Source of the DNA: Apostichopus japonicus
Lineage: Eukaryota > Echinodermata > Holothuroidea > Aspidochirotida > Stichopodidae
NCBI RefSeq assembly: GCF_037975245.1
Contig: NC_092578.1
Location: 15,356,321-15,420,320, forward strand
Direction of reading: 5' to 3'
Length of the DNA: 64,000 nt
Under the pieces are notes generated by a model. It ran no database searches. It was not told where the DNA came from and worked only from the letters and a program-made list of their open reading frames with translations. Position numbers and translations under genes: made by a program. Below, one piece after another: positions 12,201-23,001 of the stretch. The first letter of the stretch is position 1, and each line of letters starts with the position of its first letter.

Positions 12201-15200
12201 AAGCGGCCATTGTTTATAAAAAAGGAATTTTATGGGCAAAATGGTGAATGAGTTTGTATGCATGGTTTTAGCAATAGGTCTTTTGCCACCTTTGGCTGAA
12301 GGTACATGACTAGAATCAAGACTAACATAGGTCTAGCAATCACTCTTTATATTTCATTGATGTAAGCAAACAGCATCAAAAGTCGAAAGCTTAAACCAGG
12401 AATGATCCTGGGGTAAAAAAACCACTGAAGTTTTTGGGTGATACTATACTAACGCCCTCGGCGTCAGTTAGAGCGCACAGCGCGTCACAGATACGGGTGG
12501 GGTCCAGGGGCGCTTAGGGCTCCTGGTAGGGTCCAGGGACAATTGCCCTGGTTGGGGTCCAGAGGGCAAAAAGCCCCCAGAAGCTCTGAGAAATTAGAGG
12601 TTTAAAGAAAACATTTTGAGGCCTATTTTATCAAGTTTAATAAACGTACACCTGTACCTGCTCAAGAGCCCATTTAATCTCTGACACTATCACTTAGTAC
12701 CTCAAACAGCCAAAAATAACAAATTATGCAAAATCGGTTCTGAAAGTTAGGAAGAAAGATTTGCTACCAAAATCCCATCAAATCATGTTAAAAGTATATA
12801 TCTTCACTAAATGTATTCAGAGCATATAGTTTTTATTACAACTGTACATTATAATCCCATACATTTTTAACTGAAATATGCTTACACTCCAACGAAAATA
12901 TTAAAACTCAACACTTACCTTCTCTGGAGGTCTGTAAGGATGTGAGCCATCTGGCAGGGTGAATGAAACTGCGGCTCGTCCATTGTAATTCTTATCGACA
13001 TTACCACATGGGATTGGTGTCCTATAATTGCGATCGTCCCCTCTGGTTGGTTTTGCCCCTTTGAGGCTCTGTTGATGAAAAAAAACACAGTGAAAATATA
13101 AGCAAGACCTTAAAACACAACCAACTTTCCTTTTCAGAAGAATTGCTGCAGAGATGTTAAGTCGTTCGTTGTCTTGAATGGAGACCAGACGCTGATCAAT
13201 GCAAACTTCATTTGGGAGATGAAAAGTTTATTTCTCAAACCCAGCTCAAAAAAAAAGTTTTCAATGTTTTGTTTTTTTAAACTGATGATAAAATGTAGTT
13301 TGATCCCAAATAAGAATGGGGTTTCTTGGCTACAGCAGGCTGACCAGTTATAGTAAACACTGTAAACCCAGAGGGAATGAGAGAAGGAAGAGAGAGGGAG
13401 GGAGGGGGGAGGATGGGAGGAAGGGGTTGGGAGGGGAGGGAGGGGGAAGGAAGGGAGAAAGGGAGCCTGAACATTTAGTGTTTCCACTCTCAAACCCAGC
13501 TCTCCCCTGAAGACAATTATTTGCACTTTTTGCATTTTAAGAACCTATTTGGCAAATTGAGCCTTTATTTTAACTGACAGTACACAGAGACTTCCCTCCC
13601 CTCCCCAAACCTCCTTCTTGCATTCATCAATTTCCTGGTTACAACAATCATTGTTAACTACTCCCCACCGGCACCTAGTAGCACTTCCTGAGCTACACAA
13701 GACACTAACGTTTAAATAAAAAATATGCTTTTTGAAAAATAAAAAAGGAAGTGGTGATTTAGAATAAAATTATACATGTTAAAACAACAACTTGAAGATT
13801 ACCTCAGCAGAAAGATGGTTTATTGACTGTAAAATTTCATCGGCAAGTTCCTGATCTGCCAGCTTGTTTAAGTGATGTCCAGTTCTCTCAATGTAATGTT
13901 TTAACTGCAAGAAAAGCCAATAAAAAGCTTAAAAATAACAGGAATAAAAGAAATGAATGTTCAACTAGATATGTGCAAAACTGACAAAACCATGTAAAAT
14001 TTACATATAATTGAATAAACTTTAATCAAAGTTATGTAAGAGATTTATGCAGTAACCACTGTTTTGCTGCACCTCATTAGCAAGTGACTAACTGTTCATT
14101 CCACCTTAGATAGTTTGTGTCCCACAAAGTTTGAATTTGAAGACCAATGGTTTTATTTGCAAACCTTTGAAGAATTCATTCTCCAATATCTCTGTAAGTC
14201 TGGTGGACTAAGTAAAGAATTATTTTTCTCATTTTATTATTTTTTTTATATTATTATTTACTACTGCTAATCTGTCGCAATCGCATATCAGGCTCTGTGA
14301 ACACTTCAGTCCAAAGGGGTTACTCTGGTACAAATGCTAACACGAACAAAACAAATTGGGGCAGTACTCATTGGAAGTAATTATGTGTAATTTGTTATGA
14401 TAACACTACACTGTGTTCTTGCTTGATCTAATAAACAAAGAGGAAATAATGCCAATGAATTTAATCAGACCCTATAGAGCTTTCTGCTTAATATACAATA
14501 CTTTATTTAGAACCTTTCGAACAATTTATAAATACGACTGTCTGTTTCACAGGTGCTGAAGTTAAACAAGGAACCTGTTTCACAATTGCTTAATCTAAAC
14601 AAAGGAGCCTGTTTCACAGGTGCTTAAGTTGAACAAAGGAATGGCCTCTGCAAGGGCGGCGGAAGCACTTTTAATCTGGGGGGGCACCGACATCAAAGGG
14701 CACTTTGCAGAAATTCGATTGGACTGATGCAGCCTTATATTTAGTACCCTTTATATTTTCTTATTGTATTATCTTATTTGCGTATACACATCACTCTATC
14801 AACGCCCCCCCCCCCCTCAAGGAAAATATGCATATAGCACTGCAATAACCAATGTGCAAATTGGGAAATAAGGAACAAGTTTTCTTTTGAGACAAAATGA
14901 GGTGAAATCATGCTAGTTGCTAATGTAGGAATCTTCCGAATTAGAGTTTATTTCTGGTTAATGCCTTAACAATTTGTTTCCATTCGCAATACCTTTGAGT
15001 TTGACCCACAGAAATTCATTAAAAGTCAGGGGGGTAGCCAGGATTTGCAAAGTTGTATGCACGACTATCTGAGCGGAGCGCCACCATCGGTTGGCGCGGA
15101 GCGTACAAGAAAATTTTTGGTTTTACAAACCCCTCAGATGGCCGGAAACGGCCAATCCCGAGGGTTCATTCTGGTTCCCTGGCCTCTAATTGCTAACTTG

Positions 15201-17232
15201 AGACACCTCAATTTTTATGTAGAAAAAGGGCACACTTTTAACCTGAGGAAAAGTGGGGGGGCACGTGCCCCCTGTGCCCCCCTGGTTCCGCCGCCCTTGG
15301 GCCTCTGACTCAATCATAATTAAGTGGATAATAGGCCAGTGAGTTAATTTTGACCAAAAACAAAAATTACAAAAGGCAATTTTTTTATCACATGAGTAAA
15401 GATTTTAAAACTTTGCACAGTTAAGAAACATAATCAGATTTTGGTTACAATCTACGATTCTTTAACTTTTCCTGATAAATTTAGAGAATTGACAATGGAA
15501 ATGTGTCATACTTTTCGTAGCCACTCCTGATGCCGTGACGAAAGTGTTCCCTATCTGAGTATTAATGACAAATTAACCCTTAAAATATTGAATACATTGT
15601 GGATAGATTTTTCCCCTTTTGAGTTTTGGTGACAATTGATCACAAAAGTATCGAGTATGGTGGATCATTTCTGCCTTGCAGCTAGGATGTCCCAAGTGGA
15701 TGAAGTCAGCTACAAACTGATAATCTCTTTTCAAGCTGCAGCAATTCCACTAAAGAGCCGTGTGCATGTACACCCCTCCCCCTTCCCCCCCCCCAGGTGT
15801 GTACACATGTACGTACAGACCATAGCAGACCATTTAAGAGGAATCAAACGGTACATAACCTTGCTGCTAATGAGGTGTCTAAAATAAAATAAGTCATGTA
15901 TTAAAAATAATGACAAAATAAAATACATATGGAACTGAATTCTTTATTTTGGTGCAGTAAATGGTTTTGTTTAACATATCTCACCTGAGAATTTTGGCTC
16001 AAAAGATGGACATAAGGTTGGAGTACCTTCAAGACTTCGTTGACGTACTGCCATTGCTTGATGCTTCATGTTCGAAGGAAGAAATTTAAAGAATAATTGA
16101 TCGACTGTATTTGAGCTAAATTGTTATTGGCATCACCACATCACAGTCAAATAAATCAGTAACAATTGTAGATGTAAAAGTGAGATAGCAAAATATACTT
16201 AAAATCAAAGCACGCCAATAAACAAAATCGTTACAGTGTCACTCCGATCAAGAACTGGGTGGTTTTTGAAATGTAAGCCACACCAAACCAACGAGAGTGT
16301 ACTGCAGGTTTCACATGTAAAAGAGGGCGTATTTCATGACAGACTACTGTATGGCAGTGTTGCAGTATTTAAGTCTAGACTGGGCAGTCCAGAGATATCA
16401 GACATCTGCTGTTGTACATGACATTAAATGCAAAGAAAATAAACGACAAACGTTTCTAATTGATCTCGAGTAACATTTCTTGGCGGGAAACGGAATCGGA
16501 CACTGTTACATACACAACTGTCAACTGCAATCTGCCATGAAATTGCCCAAAGTTCTAATATCAGTTTTTGAACTGTTGAATATTTGGTTTGAAATGTTGT
16601 GGACATAGAGATACATATAGGCAAATCTGTTGTGACACTGTATGTGAGAAATCAACATAATTGTTGTTAAGCTCAAGTAACTTCTTTTGACAGGAAACTT
16701 TACAGGCTTGTAGTACAGTTACTTAATTTGCCATGAAAGTGTTTTCAGTCTAGGGTACTATTGATATAGCCTACTTATATTGAAAAGTACTGTTTTCATA
16801 AAAGGTAATGAAAAAATCTCCATATGTCTGTTGAGACACTGACGCAAAAGTGTGACAGACAAATTTTTCGCTTGCTTAAATATGGGATGAGGGTGGTAAA
16901 GTTCACATTGTACATGCAACCAGCTGCATGAGAATGATGCTGTTAGTTTAACGATACGATACGTACCTGTCCCGCTGAAGAGCTGCAATAAAAACAGCAG
17001 CGACCTCCTTGATGAACTTATCTAGATCGTCAGGTCGCAGTGGAAGTTCTGCTTCCAGACACAAATCTAAATTTCTTCTGGTAGCAATAGCCCACAAAGA
17101 AGCCGCTTCTGCAGAACTGATGCCCCCTTCATCTAGTTCTCCTCGAGGGGTGTGGGGCGGTCGTTTTGCGAACTGGGATACTTTCGAAGGAGGCTTATGA
17201 TCCTGGGAAGTTGGTGACTGCACCGATGCCAT
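89..17232 (-). CDS. Axonemal dynein heavy chain, N-terminal tail (18 exons, gene continues past left edge)
   Basis: This gene encodes the force-generating heavy chain of an axonemal dynein arm, which moves cilia and sperm flagella by ATP hydrolysis. Only the N-terminal tail, residues 1-779, is in the window; the linker, AAA+ ring and microtubule-binding stalk must lie to the left. All 18 exons have GT-AG borders, their phases join without a break, and the summed 2337 bp is 779 codons. Family marks are the stretch around residues 345-450 (EWHREAVLW, then IPFYKYFLVRKAFHRW, then SLLQISKLLQEL), the helical segment CLGNFVLLVDQILVSHLLAL near 540-560, ERMVGQYNPIS near 700, and EHSWLKEIHQFVKSW near 750. 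These match the tail of single-headed inner-arm heavy chains. DNAH14 or DNAH6 type is my best guess, but the paralogue is not settled. The ATG at 17232 is chosen because an in-frame TAA lies two codons upstream. Confidence 0.9.
365..502. repeat. (AATG)n tetranucleotide microsatellite
   Basis: About 34 units of GAAT/TGAA with a few TGAG variants at the left side, lying in the intron between dynein exons 17 and 18. It yields a long His-Ser-Phe-Ile frame on the minus strand that is not a protein. Confidence 0.97.
1136..1292 (-). CDS. Dynein heavy chain exon 17
   Basis: 157 bp, residues 669-720 plus two bases. It ends with AIVGERMVGQYNPISHGNLL, where the G-x-x-V-x-GQY-x-P pattern is typical of the dynein tail. 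The acceptor is ttgtcag and the donor GGA|gtgagt. Confidence 0.87.
1856..1935 (-). CDS. Dynein heavy chain exon 16
   Basis: 80 bp, residues 642-668 plus one base, EGYDPGTTPDPSKLSIQLEE and onward. The acceptor is taagtag and the donor AATG|gtcagt, a weak but GT-type site. The frame fits both neighbours. Confidence 0.75.
2608..2755 (-). CDS. Dynein heavy chain exon 15
   Basis: 148 bp, residues 593-641 plus two bases. SLTLFPDKEKFRANLKQTLD gives the family's 'F-P-x-x-x-x-F' start of the next tail helix, followed by ALITEMAKPMEEL. The acceptor is attctag and the donor AAAG|gtatta. Confidence 0.84.
3583..3622. repeat. 20-bp direct tandem repeat beside exon 14 donor
   Basis: Two copies of a 20-bp unit (AATTGCAAACCCTGCAAGCA in the first) with two differences, ending 14 bp from the exon border at 3636, on the intron side. 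Confidence 0.8.
3636..3799 (-). CDS. Dynein heavy chain exon 14
   Basis: 164 bp, codon 538 (Ser, split) to residue 592 plus one base. It contains CLGNFVLLVDQILVSHLLAL, the conserved hydrophobic helix of the dynein tail, and ends LFTAKLIFTKE. The acceptor is at ttttcag; a nearer AG would break the frame. The donor is GAAA|gtgagt. A 20-bp unit is tandemly doubled in the intron at 3583-3622, just beyond the donor. Confidence 0.85.
4226..4306 (-). CDS. Dynein heavy chain exon 13
   Basis: 81 bp, residues 511-537 plus two bases. It encodes a charged helix, RQKKEHREKNLAMAQEEA. The acceptor is cctgacag and the donor CAAG|gtaaac. Confidence 0.82.
4710..4802 (-). CDS. Dynein heavy chain exon 12
   Basis: 93 bp, residues 480-510 plus two bases, FCKMILDKTCKDSVDKLKFC and onward. 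The acceptor is tctacag and the donor TT|gtaagt. Confidence 0.82.
4979..5215 (+). mobile_element. tRNA-derived SINE, family A, near full length
   Basis: A tRNA-like head carries a pol III A box (TTAGCTCAGTGG, 4982-4993) and B box (GTTCGAGTC, 5028-5036). A unique body follows and a tail close to ATCTAAAGTACATACATA. Two more copies are at 6094-6263 (minus) and 56755-56970 (plus), with matching body sequence. The copy sits in a dynein intron and is flanked by about 48-bp direct repeats (4913-4962 and 5217-5264). Confidence 0.85.
5775..5858 (-). CDS. Dynein heavy chain exon 11
   Basis: 84 bp, codon 452 (Asn, split) to residue 479 plus two bases, HCFTLSEFDFTVLQKYREGK and onward. The YTL/FTL-x-EF pattern recurs at this place in axonemal heavy chains. 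The acceptor is ccaacag and the donor CAA|gtgagt. Confidence 0.83.
6094..6263 (-). mobile_element. tRNA-derived SINE, family A, 5'-truncated copy
   Basis: The reverse complement matches the body and tail of the 4979-5215 copy from just after the B box (GAGTCACTCCAAG) to the tail TCTAAAATACATACAT. The A box is missing and there is a short internal deletion. It lies in the intron between dynein exons 10 and 11. Confidence 0.85.
6377..6535 (-). CDS. Dynein heavy chain exon 10
   Basis: 159 bp, residues 399-451 plus two bases. WRANQKFNDF continues the tail block of exon 9, followed by LLPAVPRFGTSLLQISKLLQ. The acceptor is tttacag and the donor CAAA|gtaagt. Confidence 0.88.
6611..6639. repeat. G-rich tract with a long poly-G run
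   Basis: A run of about 17 G preceded by GGGAGGAGGGGC. Longest of several poly-G runs in the dynein introns. Confidence 0.9.
7334..7506 (-). CDS. Dynein heavy chain exon 9
   Basis: 173 bp, residues 342-398 plus two bases. It carries the best family signature of the gene: an EHW...GIMH strand, then LYEWHREAVLWSALMKIPFY and KYFLVRKAFHR. This W-RE-x-IPF-RKAF pattern is the conserved tail block of axonemal dyneins. The acceptor is ctccag and the donor ATAG|gtatga. Confidence 0.9.
8574..8726 (-). CDS. Dynein heavy chain exon 8
   Basis: 153 bp, residues 291-341. It contains MTGKEVVERFGKGRHLGKAK and ends RPYDLIEVPQHK, a short motif that precedes the conserved tail block in several axonemal heavy chains. 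The acceptor is attgcag and the donor AAG|gtaatt. Phase 0 on both sides. Confidence 0.85.
8985..9258 (-). mobile_element. tRNA-derived SINE, family C, with (ATT)n tail
   Basis: Read on the minus strand, the head GGGTGACCAATTGGCTAAGG and the B box GGTTCGATTCC (9191-9201) resemble a tRNA. The body ends GCGCTTTATAAATCATC followed by an ATT repeat, a LINE-like 3' tail known from many marine invertebrate SINEs. It lies in the intron between dynein exons 7 and 8. Confidence 0.8.
9322..9438 (-). CDS. Dynein heavy chain exon 7, disordered spacer
   Basis: 117 bp, residues 252-290, starting KSTVPSEESIIPPRQPDTT. It is rich in Lys, Thr, Pro and Asp and has no predicted secondary structure by eye, unlike the exons on each side. 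The acceptor is cctcag and the donor AGT|gtaagt. Phase 0 at both ends makes it a candidate cassette exon. Confidence 0.75.
10584..10821. mobile_element. Non-autonomous hAT-type MITE (238 bp)
   Basis: Perfect 13-bp terminal inverted repeats, CAGGGGCACAACC at 10584 and GGTTGTGCCCCTG ending at 10821. They are flanked by near-identical 8-bp target duplications, TCTGCTGC (10576-10583) and TCTGCTGT (10822-10829). No transposase is encoded. It lies in the intron between dynein exons 6 and 7. The 8-bp duplication and CAGGG ends fit the hAT superfamily. Confidence 0.85.
11213..11280 (-). CDS. Dynein heavy chain exon 6
   Basis: 68 bp, residues 229-251, reading DAIWSEGLGLTAAALSTKLP in the middle. The acceptor is ttaacag and the donor ACG|gtaaaa. 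Enters in phase 1 and leaves in phase 0. Confidence 0.8.
11771..11945. repeat. Almost GC-free A/T block
   Basis: About 170 bp of AAAATTTTAAA-type sequence with many overlapping palindromes such as TTTAAAATTTTAAA, in the intron downstream of dynein exon 5. Confidence 0.85.
12027..12114 (-). CDS. Dynein heavy chain exon 5
   Basis: 88 bp, residues 200-228 plus one base, FSELTIKPKGISFGDLSDAM and onward. The acceptor is aaacag and the donor AAAC|gtaagt. An almost purely A/T block lies about 80 bp downstream of the donor, in the following intron. Confidence 0.83.
12440..12600. repeat. Probable dispersed-repeat fragment with GGGGTCCAG motifs
   Basis: A locally GC-rich patch in an AT-rich intron contains four GGGTCCAG motifs and hairpin-like CAATTGCCCTGG / GGGCAAAAAGCCCCC stretches. 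It looks like a fragment of a mobile repeat, but no ends or target duplication were found. Confidence 0.45.
12919..13068 (-). CDS. Dynein heavy chain exon 4
   Basis: 150 bp, residues 150-199, including DKNYNGRAAVSFTLPDGSHP. The acceptor is caacag and the donor AAG|gtaagt. Phase 0 on both sides. Confidence 0.83.
13376..13470. repeat. Purine-rich (GGGA/GAGG) tract
   Basis: About 95 bp of near-uninterrupted G and A on the plus strand, in the intron between dynein exons 3 and 4. Could form triplex or G-rich structure. Confidence 0.85.
13803..13904 (-). CDS. Dynein heavy chain exon 3
   Basis: 102 bp, residues 116-149, LKHYIERTGHHLNKLADQEL and onward. The acceptor is ttgcag and the donor GAG|gtaatc. 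Both borders are phase 0, so skipping would keep the frame. Confidence 0.82.
14540..14641. repeat. Three-copy tandem repeat of a 34-bp unit
   Basis: Units begin CCTGTTTCACAGGTGCTTAA and end AACAAAGGAA, with a few substitutions between copies. The hAT target site starts immediately after the third copy. Confidence 0.85.
14651..15299. mobile_element. Non-autonomous hAT-type element (649 bp)
   Basis: Perfect 14-bp terminal inverted repeats, CAAGGGCGGCGGAA at the left and TTCCGCCGCCCTTG at the right. A perfect 8-bp target duplication GGCCTCTG lies at 14643-14650 and 15300-15307. Subterminal GGGGGGCAC motifs and an internal inverted pair (GCGGAGCGCCACC / GGTTGGCGCGGAGCG) are visible. There is no transposase; an 87-codon frame inside is not protein-like. 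It lies in the intron between dynein exons 2 and 3. Confidence 0.92.
15985..16063 (-). CDS. Dynein heavy chain exon 2
   Basis: 79 bp encoding the end of codon 89 (Ser) to residue 115, containing YVNEVLKVLQPYVHLLSQ, an amphipathic helix typical of dynein tails. The acceptor follows a pyrimidine-rich stretch and the donor is CAG|gtgaga. The exon enters in phase 2 and leaves in phase 0. Confidence 0.8.
16967..17232 (-). CDS. Dynein heavy chain exon 1 (start codon)
   Basis: Residues 1-88 plus two bases of codon 89. The protein starts MASVQSPTSQDHKPPSK and has a basic, proline-rich, probably disordered first 40 residues, then a helical part ending IAALQRD. The donor reads CAG|gtacgt on the minus strand. 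A TAA stands in frame two codons before the ATG, so this is the first usable Met in the exon. Any upstream 5' UTR exon is not identified. Confidence 0.85.
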
Positions 17233-19230
17233 TTCTTAAGAATTGTATTTTACTATTTCAGTCCATTCTTGTTTCTTTCTTTTTCCTTAGAGAATGATGG
17301 GGGAACAAGAGAAATCTAAATTGAATAAAAAGGGATATTCCAAATGACTAAAGTTGTTTGTTTAATAAACATGCCGGATATTTTCTGCACACATGAAACC
17401 TTAGGTTCTCAATATTAAATGCCAGAATAAGGTATAGTCTTCCCAGAAACCTAGCTCACAAGGAAGTTTTGTCCACAACAACAATGCACCAGAAAACCTT
17501 CAAAATTACTGTGTAGAAAATAGAGATTCCAAATTATTAGCTTGCACAAACAAAATAAGATTAAAGTCCTTTCAGCCAACCTCTCTATACTTTTGCAAAT
17601 ATGAAGACATTTGCAAATTACTGGGATTATTCTGAAGCTAGTTAAACTGATCAGTTTCTATTGTTACTTGTAGTTGTACAATACATCTAACAATATCCAT
17701 GAAAACATTGCAATCAGTTTTACTTGGGCTGGTGACTTTATGACTTTGGCACCGAAAATAAAATGTTCTCCATATATATTCTATGACTGCTACGGCATAA
17801 GTCACCAGGGCCACTTTTTGAAAATGGTGACTCAACAGTTTAACTTTAAGACTGTCTCACACCACATTTGAAGAATTTGTATTTCAACTTTTCCCTAAAA
17901 ATTATAGGCTAGGAGGCCTAAGTATGTCTGTGCCAATGCTGACAGAAGAAACAACTTCTGTATGCTTAAATAGGATATTAAAATTTTGAAGTGGCAACTT
18001 AAGTTTGACCTTTTACGTTAGGCCAGAATTTTATTACACATTCTTGTGTCAGAGTCAGAAGAGTGGAAGCAAGGAAATATGTCCCTGACTTCAAGCATGT
18101 ATTAAATTTAACTTCTCTTGTAAATCTAGCCTAAATGGGTGAAAGTGCCTCAGAATACAAATTGGTGTTCCTTTTCACTGTAGGCCTAGGCTACATAGCC
18201 TATATTTTATTACACAATACGCGAAGTTACTCAAAGTTACCGTACACTAGCGTGTCTGCCGTACAGAGTGATAGACCTACGTTAGCCTAGCCCGTAATTC
18301 ATATGCGTTAGGCTAGACCGAGTTTATTTTGAAACTGTTCCCTGAGGTATCTACAAATAACATACGAAAATATGTTGAGATTTGAAGAAAGTGATAGGTT
18401 AAAGATACAAGCAAGTTAAATTGAACTGTCGTTTTAAAACCAACATAACCCATTACATTCAGTCCTTTGTCAACAAGATAATTTTCGCCAATACTGGTTG
18501 CTAGGAAAGCTGTTTCAGTGACTTATCAGCATCACTTTTGAACCAATTAACAAAAACTCAATTATGTAATTGATACCTCTCAAATATAAATATTTAGTCT
18601 CCGTAATTTACTTTGAATTTTTCCCCGTTATTTCTCTTATGGTGCGTGACAAAAATAATGTATTTTTTTAACTCCAGAAAATGACAACAAATATCGGATC
18701 ATGTTTGATATAAATAGCTGGCGCTAGCTAGATTTAAATCTAAAGAGACCTGCTGAGCTCGAAACTGGTGCAATCTTTCAAGAACAACAAACTGCTCGTG
18801 TTTCGTATCACTTGACAGATAGTAGAGGATATGATGAGCAGCCTCGTGCAAATTTAGCAAAATTACGTCTCAGAACATTGGTCGAACTCTTACCTCCCAA
18901 ACTCAATCCTATGAATCCGGTTCCATGTTTGTAAACTAGTCAAAACAAACAGACGATTGATTAGTGGTGGTGGTCACGTGATACAATCTACAGCGCCGTG
19001 TAGACGGCTCTGATACAATCGAGAGGTACAATCGAAACACATGCTTATTGCTTGAGAGTCCTTTCTGTTTAAAGGGTCTTTGTTTTTGCCCTCAAAAATC
19101 GCTGCACGTATATATTAGGAATCGCATTGACTGTATATGTCATCATAATGCATAAGTAAGAATATTTTAGATGATCGTAAATTTGCACAATCATTTTAAC
19201 TTTAATCTTATGTAAGATAATTACCTTCTT
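17233..19230 (-). promoter_or_regulatory. Upstream region of the dynein gene, extent uncertain
   Basis: No coding sequence was seen in these 2 kb. The stretch near 18210-18310 is less AT-rich and contains CpGs. A candidate RFX X-box is at 18497-18510. The true transcription start and any 5' UTR exon cannot be placed from sequence alone. Confidence 0.35.
18497..18510. promoter_or_regulatory. Candidate RFX X-box
   Basis: GTTGCTAGGAAAGC matches the X-box pattern RYYNYYATRRNRAC at 12 of 14 positions, with a strong GTTGCTA half. RFX factors drive ciliary genes including axonemal dyneins. It lies about 1.27 kb upstream of the dynein ATG, so it is relevant only if a 5' UTR intron separates promoter and ATG. 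Confidence 0.35.
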
Positions 19231-20338
19231 TTTAATGTTTTATGTCTGTATTGTTCATTGTTCATTCGTGCAAAGGACTAAAAGACGAGTAATTAAAAAA
19301 AATGATTTGATAGACTCGTTTCTTAAAAGGAAAAAGTCGAGGTCACGATCAAAGCAGGACCGGGACAACACCCACCCCCCCCCCCCAGTTTCCTCCCTTG
19401 GGTCTTCCTTTTTTTCGTAAGTATATATTATGAAAATGAGAATAACTTATTCTTCATAAAGGCCGACCAATTCCCTCAGTTCCGCCCTGTAGCCTTGACC
19501 GGTCCTCTGGACTGTAGTTCATTCCAGCTCTCCCCCATCACCTCTCGCCTGGCCCGCCCCAAAATTACTATATACCAACATTTTTTTGATGATGTAAGAT
19601 CACAATGTCTTTTGTGAGGAAATATTTAAAAAACTAGTGCCACATATCACCCCAAACTGGGAATCACCTGAGCCCTGTAAGTCCCGTCCGTATATACGCT
19701 AACTGAATTGGCTTCACGTGACAGTAAAGTTGGCCTTATTCACTTAATTTCTCTATTTAGGAAAAGAACAAATGACCCCTCCATGAGTCCACCCTCGTCT
19801 TGATGTGATTTTTATATATACTGTTGGGTGGGTCTATATAAATACTGATAACCATTACAATTATTCTTTTCCAAGCTGTGGCTGAAATTACATTTATTTT
19901 GCGATCATATTCACAGCCTCATATTCAATACTGTTAATAGCAATATAATTGAATCGGGCGTCACTTTAAAGAGCAATTAGAAGTGGTTGAAACAGCGGCA
20001 TACAAAATTTTGCACAAAATTACTTTCAATTCACAAGAAAACATATCAGCTGTTTCGATTGGCGTAAAGCTTTACAGAAGAGCAGACGTTACAATCATTT
20101 CGAAAGTGAGAATTATTGCTAAAACAGTCAGGTATATGTGGACGATTGATACCTAATAGATAAACCACAAGAAATGTATAGCCTTTTCAATAATATATCC
20201 CGTATACGTAATATACATGCAGACATGATTGTCCACGGCTGTCCACGGCTAAATATTGCTACAAGTTTGTTTTTTGCTGTACTATGTAGAGGCTCTGAAC
20301 CTACATTATTCCCAGCCATTGAGTATTAAAATAGACAA

Positions 20339-20443
20339 GTCCGCTTTATATGCGGACACCCTAAACACTAAGCCATATATGGACGCTGATTGTATATACG
20401 TCCAGAGGGTCGAATCCGGTAAGAAAGGTCGTAATTCCACTGT
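20339..20443 (-). mobile_element. tRNA-derived SINE, family B, partial copy
   Basis: The reverse complement runs CAGTGGAATTACGACC, CTCTGGACG, CAGCGTCCAT, GGGTGTCCGC, ATATAAAGCGGAC. This parallels the plus-strand copy at 52038-52201 at roughly four of five positions. It lacks the 3' part. Confidence 0.75.
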
Positions 20444-20493
20444 AGGCGATTGTCACCTGTATCGAACAATACTATTTCTGTTTTGGTGACATA

Positions 20494-20697
20494 TTTGTAT
20501 ATATATATATATGTGTGTGTGTTATATATATTATATATATATATATAAATCTATATTTGTGTGTGTAAATATTTATATATTAATATATATGTATATATAT
20601 AGGCCTATATTAATATATATGTACATATATATAGGCCTATATATATATATGTGTGTGTGTGTATATATGTATATATATATATATGTATGTATATATG

Positions 20698-20727
<30 letters not shown>
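20494..20727. repeat. Interrupted (TA)n/(TG)n microsatellite
   Basis: Long TA runs are broken by GTGTGTGT and by two TATATAGGCCTATAT palindromes. Confidence 0.9.
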
Positions 20728-20729
<2 letters not shown>

Positions 20730-20852
20730 AATATTAGGTAATATTATCAGGTATAGTAGGTATATTAGGTATTATTATTTTTATTATTATTATTATTGTT
20801 GTTGTTGTTGTTATTATTATTGTTAGGTATTTATGAGTTATATTATTATTAT

Positions 20853-20883
<31 letters not shown>

Positions 20884-20917
20884 GTGTATATATATATGTA
20901 TATATGTATATATATAT

Positions 20918-20951
<34 letters not shown>

Positions 20952-21009
20952 TAATATTAGGTAATATTATCAGGTATAGTAGGTATAGTAGGTATAGTAG
21001 GTATATTAG

Positions 21010-21044
<35 letters not shown>

Positions 21045-21105
21045 GTTGTTGTTGTTGTTATTATTATTGTTAGGTATTTATGAGTTATATTATTATTATT
21101 ATTAG
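20728..21105. repeat. Tandem duplication of a ~223-bp microsatellite block
   Basis: The segment starting TTAATATTAGGTAATATTAT occurs at 20728 and again at 20951. Each is followed by GGTATAGTA units, (TTA)n, (TTG)n and TTAGGTATTTATGAGTTATA. The second copy has two extra GGTATAGTA units. Confidence 0.85.

Positions 21106-22996
<1,891 letters not shown>

Positions 22997-23001
<5 letters not shown>

Noticed and set aside
15045-15308. 87-codon frame with AGAPPSVGAERTRKF-like sequence
   Set aside because: It lies wholly inside the non-autonomous hAT element and shows no transposase motif.
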